Under the pieces are notes generated by a model, which did not search any database, was not told the DNA's origin, and worked only from the letters and a program-made list of their open reading frames with translations. The translations under genes were made by a program, and so were the position numbers. Positions 8,951 through 17,412 of a DNA stretch of 64,000 nucleotides are shown here, in pieces. This DNA is from Herbaspirillum sp. alder98. Lineage in GTDB: Bacteria > Pseudomonadota > Gammaproteobacteria > Burkholderiales > Burkholderiaceae_D. Position 1 is the stretch's first letter; each line of letters starts with the position of its first letter. Location: assembly GCF_020179755.1 (NCBI RefSeq), contig NZ_JAIUCY010000001.1:1-64000 (forward strand), in the 5' to 3' direction.

Positions 8951-8987
8951 CCACTACTTTTCACACCATAAACTGATACCTTTTTGC
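8951..8987 (-). promoter_or_regulatory. Putative AraC-type operator upstream of the araC-type gene
   Basis: Second copy of the 37-base element described at 6647-6683, in the same orientation relative to its gene, with half-site starts at 8955 and 8977 (22 bases apart). The outer parts (CCACTACTTTTC, AAAC, GATAC, TTTTTGC) are conserved while the middle seven bases vary, as expected of a two-half-site operator rather than a random duplication. It sits 106 bases upstream of the regulator's ATG. Confidence 0.6.
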
Positions 8988-9141
8988 TGTTTTGACGCCG
9001 GTGGCGTGTGAAAAACAGGTCGCAATCCACACATATGCTCAACTACCCGAAAAATGTCGCATGAGCGTATCGACGAATTCGCACACCCCGACCCACCGCA
9101 TGCGCGGGTCGCGGATATTCCGATGTGGTCATGATATCTGT

Positions 9142-9166
9142 GACGACGCCTCGCAACGGCGTCGTC
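9142..9166 (-). terminator. GC-rich hairpin downstream of the GGDEF/EAL gene
   Basis: A perfect 9-bp inverted repeat, GACGACGCC (9142-9150) and GGCGTCGTC (9158-9166), with a 7-base loop, lies 34 bases beyond the stop of the minus-strand GGDEF/EAL gene. There is no T-run after it on the minus strand, so it is either a weak terminator or a 3'-end stabiliser. Confidence 0.4.
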
Positions 9167-9199
9167 GATGCTGGTGGGCGATGGTGACTACGCCAGCCG

Positions 9200-11269
9200 T
9201 CAGGCCGCGTCGCCACCCAATGGCAACGACAACGCCTCGCTGGCGATATGCAGCCGCTTGCCGGCGAGCAGCATGTCGTGAAAGTCGGGCGCCGGCACCG
9301 GGCGCGAAAAGATGAAGCCTTGCAGTTCGTTGCAGCCTGCCTGCTTGAGGAAGTTGAATTGCTTCTCGGTCTCGACACCTTCGGCAATCACCTTGTGGCG
9401 CAGCTGCTTGGCGATGCCGATGATGGCGCTGGCGATGGCGCAATCGTTGAAGTCTTCCGGAATGCCCATGGTGAAGGAGCGGTCGATCTTGAGCGTATTG
9501 ATCGGAAAGCGCTTCAGGTACGACAGGCTGGAATAGCCGGTGCCAAAATCGTCAAGCGAAATCGTCACGCCCAGCTGGCACACCTTTTCCATGATCGAGA
9601 TCACCCGGTCGGTGCCGTGCATGAGCATGCTTTCGGTAATCTCCAGCTCCAGCCATTCGCCGGTCAACTGGTGACGCGACAGCGCCGCACGCACCCGGTC
9701 CGGCAGCGAACGGGTGAATTCGCGGGCGGTCACGTTGAGGGCGATGCGGATCGGCGCCAGCCCGGCCGCTTTCCACGCCCGCGCCTGGTGGCACACGGCG
9801 TCCAGCACCCAGTCACTGAGCTGCACGATGAGGCCGGTCTCTTCGGCAATCGGGATGAATTCGCCCGGCAGCAGCAGGCCGCGCTCGGGATGCTGCCAGC
9901 GCACCAGCGCCTCGGCACCGGTGATGGCGCCGGTTTGCATGTCGACCTTGGGCTGGTAGTACAGCAGCAATTCGTTATATTCGAAGGCGTGCAGCAACCC
10001 GGTCTCGATGCGCAGCAGATCAAGCGTGTTGCGGTTCATCTCTTCGCTGTAGTAAGCGTAGCCGCCTTCGTTGTTCTCCCCGCCCTGCTTGGCGCGATAC
10101 ATGGCGATGTCGGCCAGGCGCAGCAAGGTCTCGGTGTCGCTGGCGTCTTCCGGCACCATGCTGATGCCGATGCTGGCGCCCACCCGCAACTCGTGGCCAT
10201 CGATGAAGAACGGTTCGTCGAACAGCGCCAACAGCTTCTGCGCCACGAAACCGGGGTGGTAATCCTTGTCGATGTCGAACAGGGCCACCGCAAATTCGTC
10301 AGCCCCCAGGCGTGCCACCAGGTCTTCTTCGCGCAATGCGCGGCGCAGGCGAATCGCCACCTCGACCAGCAGCATGTCGCCGGCCACGTGTCCCAGTGTG
10401 TCGTTGATGGGCTTGAACCGGTTCAAGTCGATGAACATCACGCAGCCGTGAGTGGCGCCCTGGCGTCCTTCCTGCAGCGCCTGGTCGACGGTGCGGGTGA
10501 GCAGCGTGCGGTTGGGCAGGCCGGTCAGCGCATCGTAGTAGGCCAGGTGGTGAATCAGTTTTTCGGCGCTCTTGCGCTCGGTGATGTCGTTGAGATAGCC
10601 GATCAGGCCGATCGGATGCGCATGCTGGTCGCGCATGACCGATAACGACAGGCTGGCCCAGAAGATCTCGCCCGACTTCTTGCGGCGCCGCACTTCCATC
10701 TCGCGCCCGCCCTGCTCCAGGAACATGTCGGCCAGCGAATCTTCTTCGTCTTCGTTCTCGTACAGAAACAGCACATTGCGGCCGATCGCTTCCAGCGCGG
10801 TATAACCGAACAATTGCTCGGCGCCCCGGTTCCAGCTGGTGATGAAACCGGCCGGGTCCATGGTGATGACCGACTCGTGCATCTGGTTGAGGATCTGCGC
10901 CTGCTGCTCTAGCTTGGCTTCGATCTGGTCGAGCGAGCGCGTGCGCTTGTCGGCCTCGGCCTGCGCCTGCAGCAAGCGAGCGGTGAATCCCGCCAGCATG
11001 CCCAGCCGGGTGCGCTCGGCGTCGGTGTAGGCGACCTCGGCGTCGGGAAAATGGTAACAGCCGAAACTATGGCCCTCGTGCGCCACGTCGTGTTGCAGGC
11101 CCGGCACGTCGGTGCTGACGCCGTTCAGATAACGCCCGCCAGGCCGCTTCAGGAATCCCGAGGCGATCCCGCCGAGCGCCGCATGCAAGGCCACGCCGTG
11201 CAGGTTCTGCAGCGCGTCCAGCAAGGCGGAGCAACACGCCAGGTCATCGGTGCCGACGGACGAGATCAT
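9200..11269 (-). CDS. PAS-GADEF-EAL protein, probable c-di-GMP phosphodiesterase
   Basis: Predicted cytoplasmic c-di-GMP enzyme, 689 residues. The order is an N-terminal GAF-like region (1-105), a short coiled coil (105-128), a PAS domain (about 129-232, ending DITERK), a diguanylate cyclase domain (about 245-410) and an EAL domain (about 430-680). The cyclase signature reads GADEF (322-326) rather than GGDEF, though an upstream RxxD (REED) inhibitory-site motif remains. The EAL half keeps EALVRW, DDFGTGYSSL and EGVET, so hydrolysis of c-di-GMP is the likely activity. The ATG at 11267-11269 was chosen because it lies five bases after the stop of the HDOD gene; the open frame extends further upstream inside that gene. 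The two genes are surely co-transcribed. Confidence 0.85.
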   Translation of the reverse strand: MISSVGTDDLACCSALLDALQNLHGVALHAALGGIASGFLKRPGGRYLNGVSTDVPGLQHDVAHEGHSFGCYHFPDAEVAYTDAERTRLGMLAGFTARLLQAQAEADKRTRSLDQIEAKLEQQAQILNQMHESVITMDPAGFITSWNRGAEQLFGYTALEAIGRNVLFLYENEDEEDSLADMFLEQGGREMEVRRRKKSGEIFWASLSLSVMRDQHAHPIGLIGYLNDITERKSAEKLIHHLAYYDALTGLPNRTLLTRTVDQALQEGRQGATHGCVMFIDLNRFKPINDTLGHVAGDMLLVEVAIRLRRALREEDLVARLGADEFAVALFDIDKDYHPGFVAQKLLALFDEPFFIDGHELRVGASIGISMVPEDASDTETLLRLADIAMYRAKQGGENNEGGYAYYSEEMNRNTLDLLRIETGLLHAFEYNELLLYYQPKVDMQTGAITGAEALVRWQHPERGLLLPGEFIPIAEETGLIVQLSDWVLDAVCHQARAWKAAGLAPIRIALNVTAREFTRSLPDRVRAALSRHQLTGEWLELEITESMLMHGTDRVISIMEKVCQLGVTISLDDFGTGYSSLSYLKRFPINTLKIDRSFTMGIPEDFNDCAIASAIIGIAKQLRHKVIAEGVETEKQFNFLKQAGCNELQGFIFSRPVPAPDFHDMLLAGKRLHIASEALSLPLGGDAA

Positions 11270-11274
11270 GGTCT

Positions 11275-12474
11275 TCACGCCTCGGTACTGACGCGGGTGG
11301 CCCAGCCGAACGCCTCGATGAGGCATTCGCAATAGGTCCTGGCGTCAAGGCCGGCGGCTTCCAGGTCGACGTGGCGCAGCGGGATGCGACTGTATTCGGA
11401 GCGTTCCACCACATCCAGCAACTTGCCCAGCACCCCGGTGCGGGTCGTCAACGCATCGACGATATCGGCCGGCAGCTTGAGCGGCCCGATGATGTCGTTC
11501 AGCGGCATCCCCAGCAGCACATCGAGCAGCGAGAACATGCCCACGATGAAGGCGCGGTCCAGTTCGCTGGCGGTGCACTCCACCCGCTGCGCCATCGCTT
11601 CCATCATTGCCGCCCGCGCCGCCGCGCGCGGCAGCAATGGATTGGCCGACTCGTCGCCGGGGAAGCGCGCATACAGCAGCAGTTGCAGCCAGCGCTGCAA
11701 CTGGCGCCGGCCCAGCAGATTGATGGCCTGGCTGAAATTGGTGATGTGCGCAGAAAAACCGAAGGCAGCCGAGCTGACCAGCTTGAACAGCTGATACGAC
11801 AAGGCGGGATCCTGCTTGAGCAGCGATTCGAGCTCGTTGGCGTCGGCATCGCGCGCCACCAGTTCGAGCAGCTTCAACAGGCGCGCGCGCGAGATCGAAT
11901 TCTTCTGCGACAGGCGACTGTCGGGATGCAGCGGATAGTCCCCCGCGAACCAGCGAAAACCTTCGGTGCGGCAGATGTCGAACTGGATCGCGTCGCCGAT
12001 GTTTTCGACCAGGTGCGGCCCGCGCATATGCTGCAACCAGTGTCCGGCCTCCGGCAGGCTGCCTACGCTGGCGTCGAGCGCCATCGACTCGACGAACGAG
12101 GGAACGCTGGCGTCTGGCGCCGGCAAGCCGTCGGCGACGATGCCGAAATTGCTGGTATTGAGCCAGTCGAGGGCGTCAAAGCGCGCCGGGTCGGTGCAAT
12201 GCTCGACCGGCACCCGCAGCAGGATCCGGCCCTTCGGCAGCGGACCATCGAGTTTCAGCGAAAAACCGGCCGGGTCGCGGACCGGAATCAGGCAGGCCAG
12301 CTCACCCAGGGCCTCGCCCAGCTTGAATTCATTGAACAGCCTGGATAGGATCTCGCCGCCATCCTCATCATTCGGAGAGATGTGCAGGGACAGCGCAGTC
12401 CAGACGTGGTGTACGTCGGCAACCGGCTGTAGAAACACGAGAGGAAAAGGAACGCTTTTATCCTGGACAGCCAT
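11275..12474 (-). CDS. HDOD-domain signalling protein with degenerate EAL-like N-terminus
   Basis: A 399-residue protein of the YuxH-like class. The first half resembles a badly eroded EAL domain with no recognisable EAL or DDFG motif; only short patches such as LSRLFNEF and FGIVADGLP align by position. The second half (about 190-390) is an HDOD domain (LLKLLELVARDADANELE, NLLGRRQLQRWLQLLLYA, FIVGMFSLLDVLLGMPLNDI). HDOD proteins bind partners in signalling pathways and lack the metal-binding residues of true HD hydrolases. It is immediately upstream of, and five bases from, the PAS-GADEF-EAL gene, which points to a shared pathway. A second protein of the same design is encoded at 25343-26683. 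Confidence 0.8.
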   Translation of the reverse strand: MAVQDKSVPFPLVFLQPVADVHHVWTALSLHISPNDEDGGEILSRLFNEFKLGEALGELACLIPVRDPAGFSLKLDGPLPKGRILLRVPVEHCTDPARFDALDWLNTSNFGIVADGLPAPDASVPSFVESMALDASVGSLPEAGHWLQHMRGPHLVENIGDAIQFDICRTEGFRWFAGDYPLHPDSRLSQKNSISRARLLKLLELVARDADANELESLLKQDPALSYQLFKLVSSAAFGFSAHITNFSQAINLLGRRQLQRWLQLLLYARFPGDESANPLLPRAAARAAMMEAMAQRVECTASELDRAFIVGMFSLLDVLLGMPLNDIIGPLKLPADIVDALTTRTGVLGKLLDVVERSEYSRIPLRHVDLEAAGLDARTYCECLIEAFGWATRVSTEA

Positions 12475-12616
12475 ATTCTCATCGTTGGCGCCCGTTTTCT
12501 TATTATCCGAGGCGCGGAGTTATCTCTCGAAAAACTTCAAAGTTTCCCAAAAGAATTATCAATCAAATAAAAATTTTTCTTAATATACCTGATAAAAATA
12601 GCCTTGCAAGCAAGCT

Positions 12617-13861
12617 TTAATCCGACAGGAAGATTTCTTGCAAATCGTTAAGAAAACGACGGCCCAACGGGGTCGGCCGGATGACGGCGTGATCGCGATA
12701 CAACATCCCCTTCTGCTCGGCCAGGTCGAGTTGCTGCTCGATGCGATTGAGCCCCATTCCGGTGCGCTCGGCGAACAGGTTGGGCGAGAAGCCCTCCACC
12801 AGGCGCAAGCTGTTGAGCATGAATTCGAACCCGAGCGCATCGCGTTCGATTTCGGCTTCTTCCTGGATCGGGGCGCCGGCTGCGGTCTGCGCCAGATAGG
12901 TCTGAGGATGTTTATAGCGCATCTGGCGCACGATGCGATGCGGGAATGACAACTTCGAATGCGCGCCGGCGCCAATGCCCAGGTAATCGCCGAACTGCCA
13001 GTAATTGAGGTTATGGCGTGCACGCCGCCCGGGCTGCGCGTAGGCCGACACCTCATAGTTGCCGTAGCCGGCGGCGGCGGTCAGTTGCGCGATCATGTCC
13101 TGCATGTCGGCACTGGCGTCGTCGTCCGGCACGGCCGGCGGATACTTGGCAAACAGCGTATTGGGTTCCAGCGTCAGGTGGTACAGCGACAGGTGCGGCG
13201 GCGCAAAGGCGATCGCGGTCTCGATGTCGGCACGGGCCTGGGCCAGCGTCTGCTGCGGCAAGGCATACATCAGGTCGAGATTGAAATTGTCGAAGTTGGC
13301 CTGCGCGATCTCGACCGCCTTCAATGCCTGCTCGCCATCATGGATCCGCCCCAGCGCCTGCAGGTGCCCGGGGTTGAAGCTCTGGATGCCGATCGACAGC
13401 CGATTGATGCCGCTGGCCCGGTAGGCGCGAAACTTGTCGGCCTCGAAGGTGCCGGGATTGGCTTCCATCGTGATCTCGATATCGCCGTCGAACGGCAGCA
13501 AGGTGCGCACATCCGACATCAGGCGGTCGAGACCGGCCGCCGACAGCAGGCTGGGCGTGCCGCCTCCGATGAAGATGGTCTGGATGCGGCGCCCCCAGAT
13601 CAATGGCAGCGCCAGTTCGAGGTCGGTGCGCAGCGCATCCAGATAGGCCTGCTCGGGGAAGCCGTCCTTGACCTCGTGCGAGTTGAAGTCGCAATACGGG
13701 CACTTGCGCACGCACCACGGAAAATGCACATACAGCGACAGCGGCGGCAGGGCCGTCAGCTGCAACGCGCCAGGCTTGAGAAAACTCAGCGCCGCCTGCG
13801 CCGGGCCGGTGCCGATGGGCGCGGCCGGCGCCCCATTGGAGATGGGCTTGATCGGAATCAC
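12617..13861 (-). CDS. hemW: Radical SAM haem chaperone HemW
   Basis: HemW (formerly called a HemN-like coproporphyrinogen oxidase) binds haem and an Fe-S cluster and delivers haem to target proteins. The radical SAM motif CxxxCxxC is at residues 50, 54 and 57 (WCVRKCPYCDFN), followed by FIGGGTPS and EANPG. The C-terminal part has the HemW tail domain (GFEFMLNSLRL). It starts with GTG at 13859-13861, overlapping the TGA of rdgB as GTGA, giving 414 residues; the frame stays open further upstream but there it runs over rdgB and does not look like protein. A long Ala/Pro-rich leader of about 40 residues precedes the core. It is cotranscribed with rdgB and rph. Confidence 0.9.
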   Translation of the reverse strand: MIPIKPISNGAPAAPIGTGPAQAALSFLKPGALQLTALPPLSLYVHFPWCVRKCPYCDFNSHEVKDGFPEQAYLDALRTDLELALPLIWGRRIQTIFIGGGTPSLLSAAGLDRLMSDVRTLLPFDGDIEITMEANPGTFEADKFRAYRASGINRLSIGIQSFNPGHLQALGRIHDGEQALKAVEIAQANFDNFNLDLMYALPQQTLAQARADIETAIAFAPPHLSLYHLTLEPNTLFAKYPPAVPDDDASADMQDMIAQLTAAAGYGNYEVSAYAQPGRRARHNLNYWQFGDYLGIGAGAHSKLSFPHRIVRQMRYKHPQTYLAQTAAGAPIQEEAEIERDALGFEFMLNSLRLVEGFSPNLFAERTGMGLNRIEQQLDLAEQKGMLYRDHAVIRPTPLGRRFLNDLQEIFLSD

Positions 13862-14448
13862 TTGAGTTTCTCTACCAGCGCGCGCAGCGCCTGGCCCCGG
13901 TGCGAGACGGCGTTCTTTTCGGACGACGACAGTTCTGCCGCGGTCTTGCCCAACTGCGGCAACAGGAAGTACGGATCGTAGCCAAAACCACCCGCGCCGC
14001 GCGGGACATCGATGATCTCCCCTTTCCAGGTGCCATCGGCGATCACCGGCTGCGGATCGTCGGCATGGCGCACATAGACCAGCACGCAATAGTAATAGGC
14101 CGATTTGTCGGCCTGGGTGGCCAGGTCGGCGATGAGCTTGGCGTTGTTGGCGGCATCCGACTTGGGCTCGCCGGCGAAGCGCGCCGAGAACACGCCGGGC
14201 GCGCCGCCCAGGGCATTGACGCAGACCCCGGAATCATCGGCCAGCGCCGGCAGCCCGGTCAGGCGCGCGGCATGGCGCGCCTTGGTCAGGGCATTTTCGA
14301 CGAATGTGCCGAACGGTTCTTCGGCCTCCGGCACATCGAATTCGCCCTGCGGGCGCACATCGAAACCGATGTCGCCCAGCAGGCTGGCAAACTCCTTGAG
14401 CTTGCCGGCATTGTTCGAGGCCATCACGATCTTTTGCTTGGTATCCAT
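13858..14448 (-). CDS. rdgB: dITP/XTP pyrophosphatase (Ham1/RdgB)
   Basis: Hydrolyses non-canonical purine nucleoside triphosphates (dITP, XTP, ITP) to the monophosphate and pyrophosphate, keeping them out of nucleic acids. The 196-residue length is standard. Motifs in order: the nucleotide-binding start ASNNAGKLKE (10-19), ALADDSGVCV, GAPGVFSAR, GGFGYDPYF and the terminal SHRGQAL. It lies between rph (44-base gap) and hemW (4-base overlap), a common betaproteobacterial order. The function is well supported by conserved residues. Confidence 0.95.
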   Translation of the reverse strand: MDTKQKIVMASNNAGKLKEFASLLGDIGFDVRPQGEFDVPEAEEPFGTFVENALTKARHAARLTGLPALADDSGVCVNALGGAPGVFSARFAGEPKSDAANNAKLIADLATQADKSAYYYCVLVYVRHADDPQPVIADGTWKGEIIDVPRGAGGFGYDPYFLLPQLGKTAAELSSSEKNAVSHRGQALRALVEKLK

Positions 14449-14492
14449 GGTGCGATGTATCTGTTCAATGAATCAGCGAATGCAGCCAGGCC

Positions 14493-15221
<729 letters not shown>

Positions 15222-15484
15222 GCTGGGTCCTTGTACGGGTGGTCCGGGATGCCGGCGCTACTGTCAAACCGGCAATTTCGATGTTTTGATGGCGCACGGC
15301 CGCCAATCTTCTTTAAAATGCGGGATCCGCGAAGAAGCGATGTCGCGACCGTGTTGCGAAAACCGGCATTGTAATGGATGCAGCCGCACCATGACATTGC
15401 ATGACATCTGCCACTCCCCGAACCCGCCAGCCCGCCGATGCCCTTGATGGCCGCATCGGCAACCAGACCACCGGAGCCCAGAAC

Positions 15485-16399
15485 TTGACCATTTACAGCA
15501 TGACCGGCTATGCCGTCACCACCCTCGATACCCCTGCCGGCACGGTGACGGTCGAGATGAAGAGCGTCAATTCGCGCTTCCTCGATCTGCAATTCCGCAT
15601 CAACGACGACTTGCGCGCCGTCGAGCCGCTGCTGCGCGAGGCCATCATGAGCCGCCTGGTGCGCGGCAAGGTCGAATGCCGGTTGAGCTTTGGCCGCAAG
15701 GTAGCCACCAGCAACACCCAGGCCCTCAATGCCGGCCTGGTGGGCGCGCTGTCGACGCTGCAAGACCAGCTGCGCGCGCAGTTTCCCGACGCCGCGCCGC
15801 TGTCGGTCAACGAATTGCTGCGCTGGCCGGGCGTGCTGGAAGAAGCCGAGATCAGCCAGGACACGCTGCAGGCCGACATCCAGGCCACCATGAAGCAGAC
15901 GCTGGAAGCCTTCGTCGACAGCCGCGCCCGCGAAGGCGCCGCGCTGCAGGCGGTGATCCTGGCGCGGGTCGACGCAATGGAAGCGATCGTGGCCCGCATT
16001 ACGCCACTGGTGCCGCAACTGGTCGAACAGTTCCAGCAAAAGGCCACCGAGCGCATGCGTGACGCGCTGGGCCTGGCGCTGCAGGCGCAGGGCGCGAGCG
16101 CGCCGTTGCTGAGCCGCGAGGAATCGCTGGAAAGAATTCGCCAGGAAGTCACCCTCTATGGCATCCGCATCGATATCGCCGAAGAGCTGTCGCGCCTGGC
16201 CGCGCACCTGGCCGAAACCCGCCACATCCTGAACAAGGGCGGGCAAGTCGGCAAGCGCCTGGATTTCATGATGCAGGAGCTCAATCGCGAAGCCAACACG
16301 GTCGGCTCGAAAGCCGCCATGAAAGAACTGGCCGATGCATCGATGGAACTGAAACTGCTGATCGACCAGATGCGCGAACAGGTGCAGAACCTGGAATAA
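15485..16399 (+). CDS. yicC: YicC-family endoribonuclease
   Basis: Stress-related RNA-processing protein; E. coli YicC cleaves RNA and affects small-RNA turnover. The start is taken as TTG at 15485-15487 because family members begin MIYSMTGYA and this reads (M)[10 protein letters not shown] with GGAG upstream; the open frame also runs back to an ATG at 15401, which would add 28 unusual residues. Conserved segments are [28 protein letters not shown], the hinge with [16 protein letters not shown] sequence, and the C-terminal [19 protein letters not shown] followed by NTVGSKA. The 304-residue length is slightly above E. coli YicC. It heads the plus-strand run yicC-gmk-rpoZ-spoT. Confidence 0.92.
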   Translation: MTIYSMTGYAVTTLDTPAGTVTVEMKSVNSRFLDLQFRINDDLRAVEPLLREAIMSRLVRGKVECRLSFGRKVATSNTQALNAGLVGALSTLQDQLRAQFPDAAPLSVNELLRWPGVLEEAEISQDTLQADIQATMKQTLEAFVDSRAREGAALQAVILARVDAMEAIVARITPLVPQLVEQFQQKATERMRDALGLALQAQGASAPLLSREESLERIRQEVTLYGIRIDIAEELSRLAAHLAETRHILNKGGQVGKRLDFMMQELNREANTVGSKAAMKELADASMELKLLIDQMREQVQNLE

Positions 16400-16451
16400 G
16401 CCCTCGGCGCCCCGTCTTTTTCAACGAAAAAATCAATACAGCGAGTACCCA

Positions 16452-17093
16452 ATGCCTGCTAAAAACCCTACTTCCGGCAGCCTGTTCATCGTGGTTGCCC
16501 CCTCCGGCGCCGGCAAGTCGACGCTGGTCAACGCCCTGCTGCAGCAGGAGCCGGACATCAAGCTGTCGATTTCCTACACCACCCGCGCGCCGCGCCCGGG
16601 CGAGGAACACGGCCGTCATTATTATTTCACCAGCGTCGAGGATTTCCTGCAGCGCCAGGCCGAGGGCGAGTTCCTCGAATGGGCCGAGGTGCACGGCAAT
16701 TACTACGGCACCTCGCGCCTGATGATCGCCGACCAGATCACCAACGGCACCGATGTGCTGCTAGAGATCGACTGGCAGGGCGCGCAGCAGGTGAAGAAGC
16801 AGTTTTCCAACGCGGTCGGCATCTTCATCCTGCCGCCATCGATTGCGGCGCTGGAAGAACGCCTGAAAAAGCGCGGACAGGACGAACCCCACGTCATCAC
16901 CCGCCGGATCCTGGCCGCCGGGGGCGAAATCGCGCACTCGCCGGAGTTCGAATATGTTATTATCAACCAAGAGTTTGCTGTCGCTTTGTCTGAGCTGACG
17001 GCAATTGTCAAAGCAGCCCGCTGCCGCTTTCCGCAACAGGCGGCACGCAATGCGTATCTGTTCACCCAGCTTGGCATCCACGCCGCCAGCTGA
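16452..17093 (+). CDS. gmk: Guanylate kinase
   Basis: Converts GMP to GDP with ATP, an essential step of guanine nucleotide supply. The 213 residues show the P-loop APSGAGKST (16-24), the GMP-binding segment [18 protein letters not shown] and [14 protein letters not shown], and the lid with RLKKRGQDE. The position next to rpoZ and spoT, which uses GDP/GTP to make (p)ppGpp, is conserved in proteobacteria. The ATG is the only sensible start; only a weak purine stretch (GCGAG) precedes it. Confidence 0.97.
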   Translation: MPAKNPTSGSLFIVVAPSGAGKSTLVNALLQQEPDIKLSISYTTRAPRPGEEHGRHYYFTSVEDFLQRQAEGEFLEWAEVHGNYYGTSRLMIADQITNGTDVLLEIDWQGAQQVKKQFSNAVGIFILPPSIAALEERLKKRGQDEPHVITRRILAAGGEIAHSPEFEYVIINQEFAVALSELTAIVKAARCRFPQQAARNAYLFTQLGIHAAS

Positions 17094-17173
17094 CCCGGTC
17101 TCACCCGGCAGGACGATACGGCCGGCACTGCCCCCGACATCCCGAAACACGCACGACCTCACCAGGAGTTGTT

Positions 17174-17377
17174 ATGGCCCGCATTACCATCGAAGATTGC
17201 CTCAAGCAAATCCCGAATCGCTTTCAGCTGACCCTGTCGGCCACTTATCGCGCCCGTCAGTTGCTGCAAGGCCATACCCCGAAAGTGGACGCCAAGGACA
17301 AGCCAACCGTGACCGCCCTGCGCGAAATCGCCGCTGGCAAGGTCGGCGTCGAGATGCTCAAGAAGGTTCCGGCCTGA
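17174..17377 (+). CDS. rpoZ: RNA polymerase omega subunit
   Basis: Small subunit that stabilises RNA polymerase by clamping the beta' C-terminus and takes part in ppGpp binding. The 67 residues match the short betaproteobacterial form: [10 protein letters not shown], then [16 protein letters not shown] and the [14 protein letters not shown] segment. AGGAG precedes the ATG. It sits between gmk and spoT, 80 and 35 bases away, and is probably on the same transcript. Confidence 0.97.
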   Translation: MARITIEDCLKQIPNRFQLTLSATYRARQLLQGHTPKVDAKDKPTVTALREIAAGKVGVEMLKKVPA

Positions 17378-17412
17378 TCCCTGCACGTCGAAAAAGCTGA
17401 TAACGGTTTCGC

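Noticed and set aside
12580..12616. Possible terminator hairpin after hemW
   Set aside because: The CTTGC/GCAAG arms are separated by only two bases, too few for a loop, although a T-rich stretch follows.
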